64,000 nt of DNA, taken from NCBI GenBank assembly GCA_934320845.1, contig CAKRFU010000003.1, positions 127,192-191,191 of the forward strand. Reading direction: 5' to 3'. The position numbers and the translations under genes were made by a program. The notes under the pieces are model-generated. The model was not told the origin of the DNA. It made no database searches and worked only from the letters and a program-made list of their open reading frames with translations. Positions 7,790-17,001 of the stretch are shown here, piece after piece; within the stretch, counting starts at the first letter, position 1, and the number at the start of each line of letters is the position of its first letter. This DNA is from an uncultured Lachnospiraceae bacterium (GTDB taxonomy: Bacteria; Bacillota; Clostridia; Lachnospirales; Lachnospiraceae).

Positions 7790-8224
7790 TTAAATGCAGT
7801 AATCGCCTGAACCGTCAACATGCCATTCGACAAGATCCTCAAGTGTGATATTGTCAACAACGTCACATATTGCTGAATAAAGTTTTTCCCATACAACATA
7901 TGTTGCGCAGTTTTGCACACGCTCACACGGTTCTGCATCTTCTTCGACACATGCAACAGGCGCAAGAGAACCCTCTGTAAGACGTAATATCATACCTACC
8001 GTATACTCCTTAGGTTCCTTTTTTAGCAGATAACCACCCTGTGGACCACGGACACTTTTTACATATCCTGCATTATTCAAAATAGAAATTATCTGTTCAA
8101 GATATTTATCTGAAATATTCTGCCTTTTTGCAGCTTCTTTTATACTAACGGGTTTTTCAGCACAATGCTGTGCAATGTCAAGCATAAGTCTTAGCGCATA
8201 CCTTCCTTTTGTAGAGATTTTCAT
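7790..8224 (-). CDS. Rrf2-family repressor with IscR-like Cys triad
   Basis: A 144-residue winged-helix regulator starting MKISTKGRYALRLM, the standard Rrf2 opening. The helix-turn-helix includes SDKYLEQII and the wing RGPQGGYLL. Three cysteines, Cys92, Cys100 and Cys106, sit where E. coli IscR has its [2Fe-2S] ligands, which points to Fe-S sensing rather than the Cys-poor Bacillus CymR type. Context (nifS, nifU, cysK, metY) suits either an IscR or a CymR role, or a mix. ATG 8224 is chosen because GGAGG stands five bases before it; an ATG four codons upstream overlaps that site. Its own promoter carries the same element as the leader-metY promoter, so autoregulation is likely. Confidence 0.88.
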   Translation of the reverse strand: MKISTKGRYALRLMLDIAQHCAEKPVSIKEAAKRQNISDKYLEQIISILNNAGYVKSVRGPQGGYLLKKEPKEYTVGMILRLTEGSLAPVACVEEDAEPCERVQNCATYVVWEKLYSAICDVVDNITLEDLVEWHVDGSGDYCI

Positions 8225-8262
8225 AATTGCCTCCATATTTTATATTATTTTAGTCTGATAAC

Positions 8263-8298
8263 AGTATATAACATAAATCATACTAATTCAATAAGAAT
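8263..8298 (-). promoter_or_regulatory. Promoter and operator of the Rrf2-family gene
   Basis: On the minus strand TTGAAT (8291-8286), a 17-base spacer and TATACT (8268-8263). The 23 bases from 8298 to 8276, covering the -35 box, match the element at 5063-5085 at 16 of 23 positions including TATTGA and AGTA. This supports autorepression by the encoded regulator. Confidence 0.65.
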
Positions 8299-8300
8299 TG

Positions 8301-8540
8301 TGGGGAAACGCACATTACGGCAGTAAAATCTAGGCTGAACGAACGTCATGGAAGTGGTTATTATACGACAAATGGACGGCTCCCGCCTCGAATAACACCT
8401 GTAGTGGCACGTAAAGACATAAAATACATGTCTTAAGTGCCAACGGTGTTAGAATATCAGTCAGTATTTAGTGTGCGTTTTTTGCACACTTATGTACTGT
8501 TACTGATATTCTCCGAGGTGCAAACCGTCCATGAGTCGGA
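8301..8540. ncRNA. Unassigned structured RNA candidate
   Basis: This gene-free stretch folds into nested, mostly perfect stems: P1 ATGGACGG (8372-8379) with CCGTCCAT (8525-8532); P2 8384-8390 with 8514-8520; P3 AACACC/GGTGTT, GGCAC/GTGCC and AAGACAT/ATGTCTT (8394-8450); P4 GAATATCAGT/ACTGATATTC, CAGTA/TACTG and AGTGTGC/GCACACT (8452-8511). In addition AAACGCACA (8306-8314) is complementary to TGTGCGTTT (8472-8480) in P4, a possible pseudoknot or switch. Several helices contain unpaired asymmetric bulges, as in real RNAs. It does not match what I know of RNase P, tmRNA, SRP RNA, T-box or common riboswitches. The strand is not certain; the plus strand places the long single-stranded part 5'. 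It could be a known large RNA family I do not recognise, such as the raiA motif. Confidence 0.65.
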
Positions 8541-8708
8541 AAGTTTATATCAATTCATGCGTTAAAATATTGAAAGCAAAATTTATCAAAACAAAGCATT
8601 AACTATGCATAAATTGCAAATAGTATATTTATGTGGAGTTAGTGCCTCTTTTTGTGTATTTATAAAATGATGAGAATCCTCAGCATGATATATTTATACT
8701 AAAAAGAC

Positions 8709-8738
8709 CGCTTTCCATATAAATATCACAGGAAAGTG
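8709..8738 (+). promoter_or_regulatory. Hairpin covering part of the ptsG ribosome site
   Basis: CGCTTTCC (8709-8716) pairs with GGAAAGTG (8731-8738) with one G-U, which hides the start of the GTGAGG ribosome site 10 bases before ATG 8752. It could damp translation or be part of a PTS antiterminator site. The remaining bases from 8541 to 8708 are A+T-rich and show no gene or convincing promoter. Confidence 0.35.
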
Positions 8739-8751
8739 AGGTTTATTTATT

Positions 8752-10929
8752 ATGAAAGACAAAGTTTTTGAAGTCTTACAGAGAATTGGAAGAAGTTTTA
8801 TGCTTCCAATCGCAATTCTGCCGGTTGCAGGATTGTTACTGGGGCTTGGCAGTTCGTTTACGAATGAGACAACTATTGAGATGTACAATCTCGGAAAGAT
8901 TCTCGGAGATGGTACAGTGTTACATGCACTGCTTGTTATTATGAATAAAGTCGGAAGTGCTGTTTTTGACAACCTGCCTCTGTTGTTTGCAGTAGGTGTT
9001 GCTATTGGAATGGCAAAAAAGGAAAAAGAAGTTTCAGCTTTATCCGCTGTCATCGCATATTTCGTTATGAACATAGCAATCAGCAGTATGCTCGAGATAA
9101 ACGGAAAAATTCTCGCAGATGGAAGCGTATCAAAGGATGTGCTTGAAGGAACGATTGCCTCCGTCTGTGGTATAAATACTTTGCAGATGGGTGTTTTTGG
9201 AGGTATTATAGTAGGTCTTGGTGTTTCAGCACTTCACAACCGTTTTCACAAGATACAGCTTCCTAATGCTCTGTCGTTCTTTGCCGGTTCAAGATTTGTA
9301 CCTATAATTTCAACAATAGTTTATATGTTTGTAGGCATTTTGATGTATTTTATATGGCCTGTGGTACAAAATGGTATTTATGCACTTGGTGGTCTTGTTA
9401 CGGGAAGCGGATATCTTGGAACACTTGCATTCGGCATAATAAAGAGAGCACTTATTCCGTTTGGACTTCATCATGTATTTTACATGCCATTCTGGCAGAC
9501 TGCTGTCGGTGGAACCATGGACATTGCAGGAAATCTTGTTCAGGGTGGGCAGAATATTTTCTTTGCACAGCTTGCAGATTCAGCAAATATTACACATTTT
9601 AGTGCGGATGCGACAAGATATTTCTCTGGTGAGTTTATCTTTATGATATTTGGTCTGCCGGGTGCGGCACTTGCCATGTATCGTACTGCAAAGCCTGAAA
9701 AGAAAAAACAGGCAGGAGGACTTTTGTTCTCAGCAGCACTTACATGTATGCTCACAGGTATTACAGAGCCTATTGAATTTTCATTTTTATTTGTAGCACC
9801 TATATTATTTGGCGTACAGGTTGTGCTTGCAGGTGCAGCTTATATGATAGCTCATATATTAAATATAGCAGTAGGACTTACTTTCTCAGGAGGACTTCTC
9901 GACTTGTTCCTTTTTGGTATACTTCAGGGAAATGATAAGACAAGCTGGCTTAGGATAATCCCTGTCGGTATAATTTATTTTATATTGTATTATGTTATCT
10001 TCTCGTTTCTTATCAAAAAACTCAACCTTAAAACTCCGGGAAGAGAAGATTATGCAGGAGAAGTTAAACTTTATACAAAAGCTGATGTAAATGCAAGAAA
10101 AGCAAAAGGAACTGATGCGGAAGGTGTACCGGAGGATGAACTTAGCAAAGATATAACAAAGGGACTTGGTGGAAAGAAGAATATTGAGACAGTTGACTGT
10201 TGTGCTACAAGACTCCGATGTACAGTTGTAAGTCCAAATCTTGTAAATGATGCCGCATTGAGGGCAACAGGAGCAAGTGGTGTTATTCATAAAGGAAACG
10301 GAGTTCAGGTTATTTACGGACCACATGTAACCGTAATAAAGTCAAATCTTGAAGATTATCTTGAAAGTGCACCTGATATAGAATATACTGAAAGCAGTGA
10401 GGATTTATCGGAAGAAACTGACAGGAAAGACGAAGATAAACAGGAAAATGAAACAAAGAAAGTTGTAAAAACAATCGTCGTGTCAAGTCCTATAACCGGA
10501 AAAGCTGCTGAACTCTCTACTGCACCTGATGAGGGATTTGCAGGTAAGATGATGGGAGATGGGGCTGTTGTTACACCTGAAGATGCGGTTATAAAAGCAC
10601 CGGAGGATGGAGAGATCGTATTTGTATTTGACACAAAACACGCTATAGGATTTATGACAGATTCAGGACTTAGTCTGTTGCTTCATATAGGTATAGACAC
10701 AGTAAAACTTGATGGAAATGGTTTTGAAGTGTATGTCGAAAGTGGGCAGAAGGTAAAAAGGGGAGAGCCGCTTATGAAGATAGACATTGACTTCCTGAAA
10801 GAAAATGCACCATCACTTGTTTCACCTGTTTTATGCACTGAACTTGAAGATAACCAGAAAGTCCGCCTGTTAAAAGATGGAGATATAAAAGCAGGAGAGG
10901 AACTTTTTGCAGTGGACTTTTATGAGTAG
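8752..10929 (+). CDS. ptsG: PTS glucose permease, fused EIICBA
   Basis: A 725-residue three-domain sugar transporter that imports and phosphorylates sugar using phosphate from HPr. The membrane EIIC domain fills about residues 1-415 with some ten hydrophobic segments; RALIPFGLHHVFYMPFW favours glucose over N-acetylglucosamine, whose carriers have LHHVLN at this place. EIIB follows (about 455-545) with its catalytic cysteine in VDCCATRLR near residue 484. After an acidic linker comes EIIA (about 580-725), with VSSPITGKA and the phospho-histidine in LLLHIGIDTV near residue 645. All three active sites are intact. It has no adjacent regulator such as GlcT. Confidence 0.92.
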   Translation: MKDKVFEVLQRIGRSFMLPIAILPVAGLLLGLGSSFTNETTIEMYNLGKILGDGTVLHALLVIMNKVGSAVFDNLPLLFAVGVAIGMAKKEKEVSALSAVIAYFVMNIAISSMLEINGKILADGSVSKDVLEGTIASVCGINTLQMGVFGGIIVGLGVSALHNRFHKIQLPNALSFFAGSRFVPIISTIVYMFVGILMYFIWPVVQNGIYALGGLVTGSGYLGTLAFGIIKRALIPFGLHHVFYMPFWQTAVGGTMDIAGNLVQGGQNIFFAQLADSANITHFSADATRYFSGEFIFMIFGLPGAALAMYRTAKPEKKKQAGGLLFSAALTCMLTGITEPIEFSFLFVAPILFGVQVVLAGAAYMIAHILNIAVGLTFSGGLLDLFLFGILQGNDKTSWLRIIPVGIIYFILYYVIFSFLIKKLNLKTPGREDYAGEVKLYTKADVNARKAKGTDAEGVPEDELSKDITKGLGGKKNIETVDCCATRLRCTVVSPNLVNDAALRATGASGVIHKGNGVQVIYGPHVTVIKSNLEDYLESAPDIEYTESSEDLSEETDRKDEDKQENETKKVVKTIVVSSPITGKAAELSTAPDEGFAGKMMGDGAVVTPEDAVIKAPEDGEIVFVFDTKHAIGFMTDSGLSLLLHIGIDTVKLDGNGFEVYVESGQKVKRGEPLMKIDIDFLKENAPSLVSPVLCTELEDNQKVRLLKDGDIKAGEELFAVDFYE

Positions 10930-11093
10930 AGTATATAAAAATTGTATATTTGTTTGATTGTATCTGGCTCAGGGTATCGGGGAATTTTTAATTTACCGGT
11001 ATCTTGGGCTGATAATGGTTAAGCAATGAATATCTGCCATGTTACAAGCGATGAATTAGAGATGGCGGATGATTAAAAAGGAGAGTCAGAAAT

Positions 11094-11804
11094 ATGATAT
11101 TTGGATTGATTTTAGCCGGTGGCATCGGAAGCAGAATGGGTGCGGACATGCCAAAGCAGTATCTTGAAATTAGCGGCAAACCCATAATCGTACATACATT
11201 GGAGCGTTTTTTGGAATATGAAAATTTTGAAAAGATAATAGTGCTTTGTCCTGATGAGTGGATAGAATACACAAAAGATATTGTCAGGGATAAATGTAGT
11301 GATAAAAAAGTGACAGACATAGAAATTATTGCAGGTGGAGACAGCCGCAATGAAACTATAATGAATGGCATAGCATATATTGAAAAAAATTATGGAATTC
11401 ATGATGAAACTATAATAGTGACACATGATGCCGCAAGACCGTTTATAAATAAAAGAATATTGTCGGAAAATGTTGAAAAGGCAGTAAAATACGGTGCTGT
11501 AACAACAGTAGTTTCTGCCGTTGACACTATTTTAAAGTGTGATGACGGTATTATAGAAGATATACCTGATAGAAGTAATATGTACCAGTGCCAGACACCT
11601 CAGACATTTCACGCAAAACAGCTTAAAGAACTTTATCTCAATCTTACCGATAAGGAGCGAGAAATACTTACGGATGCATCAAAAATATTGGTTCTCTCCG
11701 GCAAAAAAGTTGCCATCGTAGATGGGGAGAGAACCAATATAAAAATTACTTATAAAGAAGATATGATTTTTGCCGAATCAATTTTAAAATCTATGGTTGG
11801 CTGA
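11094..11804 (+). CDS. ispD: IspD/TarI-family cytidylyltransferase
   Basis: This 236-residue nucleotidyltransferase activates a sugar-alcohol phosphate with CTP. The signature [26 protein letters not shown] and YQCQTPQTF are intact. IspD makes CDP-methylerythritol for isoprenoids; the close relative TarI makes CDP-ribitol for teichoic acids. The sections [11 protein letters not shown] and [18 protein letters not shown], and [13 protein letters not shown], resemble TarI-like proteins as much as IspD, so the substrate is open; the symbol is a provisional choice. Ribosome site AAAAAGGAGAG precedes ATG 11094. Its last 21 bases overlap the convergent queA gene, leaving no room for a terminator. 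Confidence 0.82.
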   Translation: MIFGLILAGGIGSRMGADMPKQYLEISGKPIIVHTLERFLEYENFEKIIVLCPDEWIEYTKDIVRDKCSDKKVTDIEIIAGGDSRNETIMNGIAYIEKNYGIHDETIIVTHDAARPFINKRILSENVEKAVKYGAVTTVVSAVDTILKCDDGIIEDIPDRSNMYQCQTPQTFHAKQLKELYLNLTDKEREILTDASKILVLSGKKVAIVDGERTNIKITYKEDMIFAESILKSMVG

Positions 11805-13037
11805 ATTAACCTTACACCATTCTTCACAGGCTGATACATTCCATTCATCAGAGTGGAATGTATTCCAAGCCTTGTCTATACCATCTGATAATAAAAGGCT
11901 GTGATATTCTTTTTCAGCTTTATCATACTCATCAGCAGAGATTTTTAATTTTCCATTATTGTCAAAGTAGAGTGAATTATATGTCCCGTCAGGATTGTAG
12001 ACAAGCCGTCTTGCTTCTGTATACATTGCATCTCCGAAAGAGAAAAATCTGTATTTCATTTTAACAGCTTCTTTATATGCAGACATTATGTTATCTCGTC
12101 CGGTAAGTGCAGAAACAAGCATGAGCAGGGTAGACTCAGGAAGATGGAAATTTGTTATAAGTCCGTCTAGAACCCTGAAACGGTATCCGGGATAGATAAA
12201 TATGCTTGTATCTCCCTCGCCGGCTTTTACAATGCCGTTTCTGTCAGATGCAGATTCAATAGTACGACAGCTTGTAGTGCCGACGCATATTATCCTTCCA
12301 CCGTTTTTCTTTGTATTGTTTATGGTATCGGCAGCTTCTTTTGAAACCTGATAAAATTCAGTATGCATATGATGTTTTGAGACATCATCTACTTTTACGG
12401 GTCTGAATGTTCCAAGTCCTACATGAAGTGTAACTCTGGCTATGTTTACACCACTTTTTTCTATGTCGTCAAGAAGTTTTTCAGTGAAGTGCAGACCTGC
12501 TGTAGGTGCGGCGGCTGAGCCTTCATATTTGGCATATACCGTCTGGTACATATTTTTGTCTTTTAATTCATGTGTTATATATGGCGGAAGCGGCATCTGA
12601 CCGAGTTTATCAAGGATTTCTTCAAATATTCCGTCAAATTCAAACTTTACAAGGCGGTTTCCTTCTTCAATTATGTCTACTACCTCGGCTTTCAATATCC
12701 CGCCGCCAAATACTATCCTTGAACCGATACGTGCTTTTTTTCCGGGTTTTACAAGTGTTTCCCAAATATTGTTTTCTTTTCTTTTGAGAAGAAGTATTTC
12801 AACTTTCCCGCCGGTATTTTCTCTCTCACCTATAAGTCTTGCAGGAATAACCTTTGTATTATTTATGACAAGACAGTCTCCGGGATTTAGATAATCGCCT
12901 ATATGGTGAAAATCTGTATGTGTTCGTTTTTCTGTTACTTTGTCTATAACAAGCAGTTTTGAAGCTGCTCTGTCTGAAAGAGGATCCTGAGCAATAAGTT
13001 CCTCTGGCAATTCATAAGCAAAATCAGCAGTTTTCAT
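11784..13037 (-). CDS. queA: tRNA preQ1 ribosyltransferase-isomerase QueA with C-terminal extension
   Basis: QueA transfers and rearranges the ribosyl part of S-adenosylmethionine onto preQ1 in tRNA to form epoxyqueuosine. The core is standard: [15 protein letters not shown] at the N-terminus, [37 protein letters not shown] and [18 protein letters not shown], ending at RFFSFGDAM near residue 347. The usual protein stops there at about 345 residues, but this one has 417. The extra 70 residues ([13 protein letters not shown] onward) include a Trp-rich tail, [18 protein letters not shown], and read like a small folded add-on of unknown role. Gene overlaps the end of the convergent cytidylyltransferase by 21 bases. 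Confidence 0.93.
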   Translation of the reverse strand: MKTADFAYELPEELIAQDPLSDRAASKLLVIDKVTEKRTHTDFHHIGDYLNPGDCLVINNTKVIPARLIGERENTGGKVEILLLKRKENNIWETLVKPGKKARIGSRIVFGGGILKAEVVDIIEEGNRLVKFEFDGIFEEILDKLGQMPLPPYITHELKDKNMYQTVYAKYEGSAAAPTAGLHFTEKLLDDIEKSGVNIARVTLHVGLGTFRPVKVDDVSKHHMHTEFYQVSKEAADTINNTKKNGGRIICVGTTSCRTIESASDRNGIVKAGEGDTSIFIYPGYRFRVLDGLITNFHLPESTLLMLVSALTGRDNIMSAYKEAVKMKYRFFSFGDAMYTEARRLVYNPDGTYNSLYFDNNGKLKISADEYDKAEKEYHSLLLSDGIDKAWNTFHSDEWNVSACEEWCKVNSANHRF

Positions 13038-13096
13038 TTGTTACCTCCGTTTTTAATTTTTTAATCTAATAACATATGATAACACTGAACAAAACA

Positions 13097-13126
13097 TTTG
13101 CAAAGAGTAAATTATAAAGGTATAAT
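13097..13126 (+). promoter_or_regulatory. Promoter of the lipid kinase-dus pair
   Basis: TTTGCA at 13097-13102, an 18-base spacer and TATAAT at 13121-13126, ending 34 bases before the gene start. Confidence 0.5.
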
Positions 13127-13160
13127 CTATTTTAACTAAGATGATAAGTGAGGTAACTTC

Positions 13161-14090
13161 ATGAGTAAAAAAATGTTATTTATCTATAATCCGATGGCAG
13201 GAAAAGAACAGATTAAAAATAAATTATCAGAGATAATTCAAATCTTTTGCAAGGAGGGATTTGAGGTTACTATATTTGCAACAAGAGGCAGAGAGGATGC
13301 TACAGAGATTATCGAAAAAAAAGGTGAAAAGTATGATTATGTGGTCTGCTCAGGCGGAGACGGAACTATGAATGAGGTTGCAACAGGTCTTATGAAACTT
13401 GAGAAAAGACCTATATGCGGATATATTCCGGCAGGAACGGTAAATGATTTTGCTGCGAGTCTCAAAATTCCCAGAGTTATGAAGAATGCAGCAACGCTTA
13501 TTACGGACGGTGATGTTTTTAAGTGTGATATGGGAAAATTTAATGACAGGTATTTCACATATGTTGCCGGTTTTGGTGCATTTACGGAGGTTTCATATCA
13601 GACACCTCAGGAGTGGAAAAACGCACTTGGAAAAGCGGCGTATTTTATTGAGGCATTAAAGCATATTGCAGATATAAAACCTCATCATATGAAGATAGAG
13701 TATGACGATGGAGTTATTGAGGGGGAATTTATATTAGGTCTTATAAGCAATTCTGTTTCTGTGGCAGGTTATAAATATTATGCAAAGAAAAATATAAAGA
13801 TGGATGACGGACTTTTTGAAGCATTGCTTATAAAGAGCCTTAAAAATCCTATTGAATTGCAGCAGGTATTGAATGCTCTTTTATCAAAACAGCTTGATGC
13901 GGATAATATGTGTTATTTGAGCAGCAATTTTATACATATAGTAAGTGATGATGATGTACAGTGGACTCTTGACGGTGAGGATGGCGGTTTCTGCAATGAT
14001 GCGTATATGCAGAATATTAAAGAAGCATTACCGATAATTTGTGACAGGAGAGCACTTGTGAGTGTTTCATCAAAGAGGACGGTAGAATAA
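13161..14090 (+). CDS. Diacylglycerol/lipid kinase family protein (YegS/DagK)
   Basis: A 309-residue soluble lipid kinase. YNPMAGKEQIK at the N-terminus, the nucleotide-binding SGGDGTMNEVATGL and IPAGTVNDFAASL are the standard motifs of the DAGK catalytic fold. It phosphorylates diacylglycerol or a related lipid at the membrane surface, returning it to phospholipid synthesis; the exact lipid cannot be read from sequence. The stop codon overlaps the start of the next gene by one base (TAATG), so the two are translationally coupled. The start follows GTGAGGTAACTTC. Confidence 0.88.
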   Translation: MSKKMLFIYNPMAGKEQIKNKLSEIIQIFCKEGFEVTIFATRGREDATEIIEKKGEKYDYVVCSGGDGTMNEVATGLMKLEKRPICGYIPAGTVNDFAASLKIPRVMKNAATLITDGDVFKCDMGKFNDRYFTYVAGFGAFTEVSYQTPQEWKNALGKAAYFIEALKHIADIKPHHMKIEYDDGVIEGEFILGLISNSVSVAGYKYYAKKNIKMDDGLFEALLIKSLKNPIELQQVLNALLSKQLDADNMCYLSSNFIHIVSDDDVQWTLDGEDGGFCNDAYMQNIKEALPIICDRRALVSVSSKRTVE

Positions 14091-15037
14091 TGGCAGTTAA
14101 AAAACTTTATTTTGCGCCGATGGAAGGTGTTGCGGGGTATATATTCAGAAATATTTATGTTGATTTTTTCGATGATGCGGATAAGTTTTTTTCTCCATTT
14201 GTGGTCACAAGACCATCCGGAATTATGAAAAACAAAGAACTTAGGGATATACTTCCGGAAAATAATGAAAAACTTGTTTTGGTTCCTCAGATTCTTGCAA
14301 ATAATGCAGACGGTTTTATAAATGCATCAAAGCAGATAAAAGAACTTGGCTGCGATGAGGTAAATTTAAATCTTGGCTGTCCGTCAGGGACTGTAGTTTC
14401 AAAAAAAAGAGGAGCAGGATTTTTGAAATATCCCGAGGAACTTGACGAATTTTTTGACAGAATTTACAGTGAATGCGATGTAAAGATTTCAGTTAAAACC
14501 AGGATTGGATTTGAAAAGCCGGAAGAGATTTACAGACTTATTGAGATTTTTAATAAATATCCTATCCATGAGCTTATTATTCATCCGAGAACGAGAATGG
14601 ATATGTACAAAAATAAGCCTAATCTCGAGATGTTTGAATATGCACTTGACAAAAGCAAAAATCCGGTCTGTTACAACGGTGATATAAAGACTAAAGAGGA
14701 CTATGAGCTGATAACAGAAAGATTTCCAAAGACTGACAGTGTTATGATTGGAAGGGGAATATTATCAAATCCCGGATTGTTTGGCGAGATAAAAGGAAAA
14801 GGAGCTATAAATAAGGAAATATTTAAAAAATATTATCAGACGATATTTGAAAAATATTGTGAAGTTTATGATGGAGATACATTTATCCTATTTAAATTAA
14901 AAGAATTGTGGGCATATTTTGCAAATGATTTTGAAAATGCGGATAAGTATTTAAAAAAGATAAGAAAATCAAAAAAAATCATGGAATATGTGGATGCAGT
15001 AGAAAAATTATTTAGTGATTGTGAGTTTAAAATTTGA
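14090..15037 (+). CDS. tRNA-dihydrouridine synthase (Dus family)
   Basis: A 315-residue FMN enzyme reducing uridine to dihydrouridine in tRNA D-loops. FAPMEGVAGYIFRN, the active-site segment NLGCPSGTVVSKKRGAGFL (with the catalytic Cys in CPSG) and KTRIGFE with IIHPRTRM are visible, then GDIKTKED and MIGRGILSNPG for FMN binding. Compared with DusB-type enzymes the active segment has SGTVV instead of the usual xxKV, a variation seen in a Clostridia-type Dus. It is coupled to the lipid kinase by a one-base overlap; there is no obvious functional link between them. Confidence 0.88.
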   Translation: MAVKKLYFAPMEGVAGYIFRNIYVDFFDDADKFFSPFVVTRPSGIMKNKELRDILPENNEKLVLVPQILANNADGFINASKQIKELGCDEVNLNLGCPSGTVVSKKRGAGFLKYPEELDEFFDRIYSECDVKISVKTRIGFEKPEEIYRLIEIFNKYPIHELIIHPRTRMDMYKNKPNLEMFEYALDKSKNPVCYNGDIKTKEDYELITERFPKTDSVMIGRGILSNPGLFGEIKGKGAINKEIFKKYYQTIFEKYCEVYDGDTFILFKLKELWAYFANDFENADKYLKKIRKSKKIMEYVDAVEKLFSDCEFKI

Positions 15038-15070
15038 TTTTACACATAAAACCTTTTCAGGGTGCATATA

Positions 15071-15099
15071 TTGTTATGGAAAAGTTTTTTACTTATAAT
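15071..15099 (+). promoter_or_regulatory. Promoter of asnB
   Basis: TTGTTA at 15071-15076, a 17-base spacer and TATAAT at 15094-15099, only 19 bases before the ATG, giving a very short leader that holds just the CGGAGG ribosome site. Confidence 0.6.
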
Positions 15100-15117
15100 A
15101 TATGAACGGAGGTTTTT

Positions 15118-16977
15118 ATGTGTGGAATAGCCGGTTTTTTTTCAAATGATATAAATTTTGAAGTAAGTGATAAATACAGAAAGATACTTATGCAGATGAA
15201 GAAAAGTCTTTATCACAGAGGACCTGATGATTCGGGGATTTATTTGAATGAGCATTGTGGATTTGCCCATACACGTCTGGCAATAAGAGATGTAAGATAT
15301 GGCAGACAGCCGATGAGAAGAACAATAAATAATAATGATTATGTTATTGTTTACAATGGAGAAATTTACAATACGGACATTTTAAGAAAAGAGTTAAAGA
15401 GAGCAGGATGGCATTTTGAATCGAAATCAGATACAGAAGTTATACTGCTTTTATTTTTGCAATATGGGCCGGAATTTGTAAAAAAAATTGATGGAATATT
15501 TTCGTTTGCAATATATGATTCAAGTCATGCTATATTATATCTGTATAGAGACCAGTTTGGCATAAAGCCGTTATTTTATACATTTGTAAAGGAAGATAAT
15601 GCTATTGTATTTGGCTCGGAAGTGAAGGCTCTTTTTGAATACGGAAAAATTAATGCGGTTGTAGACAGTGACGGATTGAATGAAGTGTTTGGAATAGGAC
15701 CTGCAAGACAGCTGGGAAATGCTGTGTTTAAAGGAATAAATGAATTAAAACCCGGAAATTATCTCACATGCAGCAAATACGGTGTGATTTGTAAAGAATA
15801 CTGGAGGTTAGAGAGCAGGTATCATGAGGACGGTTATGAGAGAACAATCGAAAAGACAAAATATCTGTTGGAGGACGCAGTTGTAAGGCAGATGGTATCT
15901 GACGAGGAAGTGCCTATATGTACATTTCTGTCGGGTGGGATTGATTCGAGCCTTGTATCATCAATATGTGCAGCAAAACTTAAGGAAGAAGGTAAAAAAC
16001 TTTCAACATATTCATTTGACTTTACGGGAAATGAAAAATATTTTAAGGCAAACAGTTTCCAGCCGTCGCAAGATGCTCCGTATGCAAAGAAAATGGTTGA
16101 GTATCTTGGAACCGAGCACAAAATTTTGAACTGTGATTATGAGATACAGGCAAATCTTTTATATGAGTCCATTGATTCACATGACCTTCCATGCATGGCT
16201 GATATAGACTCATCGCTGATATTTTTCTGCCGAGAAGTAAGTAAAAATCATAAGGTAGTGCTGACGGGAGAATGTGCTGATGAGATATTCGGGGGGTATC
16301 CGTGGTTTCACAGAGAAAAATTTTTGAAATGTAATACGTTTCCGTGGACACCTGATTTATCGCCGAGAAAACAGCTAATGAAGCCGGATGTATTAGAGGT
16401 GCTTGATATGGATGAATATGTGAAGAAAGCTTATGAGAGTGCCGTAAAAGAGGTGGATATACTTCCGTGGGAAAATAAAATTGAAGCTGACCGAAGAAGA
16501 ATAAGTTATCTAAATATAAGGTTTTTTATGCAGACCCTTTTAAACAGAATGGATAGAACAAGTATGCATTCGGGGTTGGAAGCAAGAGTTCCGTTTGCCG
16601 ATAAACAGCTTGTTCAGTATGTATTTAATATTCCGTGGGATATGAAAGCGAGAAACGATATGGTAAAAAATGTGCTAAGACAGGCAGCGAGAGGGCGTGT
16701 ACCTAATGAAGTCCTGTTTAGAAAAAAGAGCCCTTATCCAAAGACATACAATCCGTATTATGAAAAACTGCTCATAAACCGTCTGAAAAATGACTTAAAA
16801 AATGGTGCACCAATTCTTCAGATAATAGATGAGAAAAAACTCACAGCCTTTATGGAAGGAGAAAAGGATTATGGTGCACCATGGTACGGTCAGCTTATGG
16901 CAGGTCCCCAGATGCTTGCATATCTTATACAGATAAATTACTGGTTGAACAAATATAAGATAAAAATACAGATATAA
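15118..16977 (+). CDS. asnB: Asparagine synthase, glutamine-hydrolysing
   Basis: AsnB makes asparagine from aspartate, ATP and glutamine-derived ammonia. The mature N-terminus after Met removal is the nucleophile Cys2 in MCGIAGFF; the class II glutaminase domain includes LYHRGPDDSG and YNGEIYN. The synthetase domain has the PP-loop FLSGGIDSS near residue 271 and GECADEIFGGYPW. Length of 619 residues suits the Firmicute AsnB type. It sits alone behind its own promoter; the next gene is convergent. No T-box or other leader is present upstream. Confidence 0.95.
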   Translation: MCGIAGFFSNDINFEVSDKYRKILMQMKKSLYHRGPDDSGIYLNEHCGFAHTRLAIRDVRYGRQPMRRTINNNDYVIVYNGEIYNTDILRKELKRAGWHFESKSDTEVILLLFLQYGPEFVKKIDGIFSFAIYDSSHAILYLYRDQFGIKPLFYTFVKEDNAIVFGSEVKALFEYGKINAVVDSDGLNEVFGIGPARQLGNAVFKGINELKPGNYLTCSKYGVICKEYWRLESRYHEDGYERTIEKTKYLLEDAVVRQMVSDEEVPICTFLSGGIDSSLVSSICAAKLKEEGKKLSTYSFDFTGNEKYFKANSFQPSQDAPYAKKMVEYLGTEHKILNCDYEIQANLLYESIDSHDLPCMADIDSSLIFFCREVSKNHKVVLTGECADEIFGGYPWFHREKFLKCNTFPWTPDLSPRKQLMKPDVLEVLDMDEYVKKAYESAVKEVDILPWENKIEADRRRISYLNIRFFMQTLLNRMDRTSMHSGLEARVPFADKQLVQYVFNIPWDMKARNDMVKNVLRQAARGRVPNEVLFRKKSPYPKTYNPYYEKLLINRLKNDLKNGAPILQIIDEKKLTAFMEGEKDYGAPWYGQLMAGPQMLAYLIQINYWLNKYKIKIQI

Positions 16978-17001
16978 ATTTCCATATTAAAATTTTATGA
17001 T

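Noticed and set aside
8301..8540. Structured region as RNase P, tmRNA, SRP RNA, T-box or a common riboswitch
   Set aside because: None of the conserved sequence blocks of those families that I know (for example GAGGAAAGUCC, GGGGAUG, T-box GGTGGNACCGCG) is present on either strand.
10960..11020. GGTATC repeats between ptsG and the cytidylyltransferase as a terminator
   Set aside because: The two copies are in the same orientation and do not form a stem; no T-run follows.
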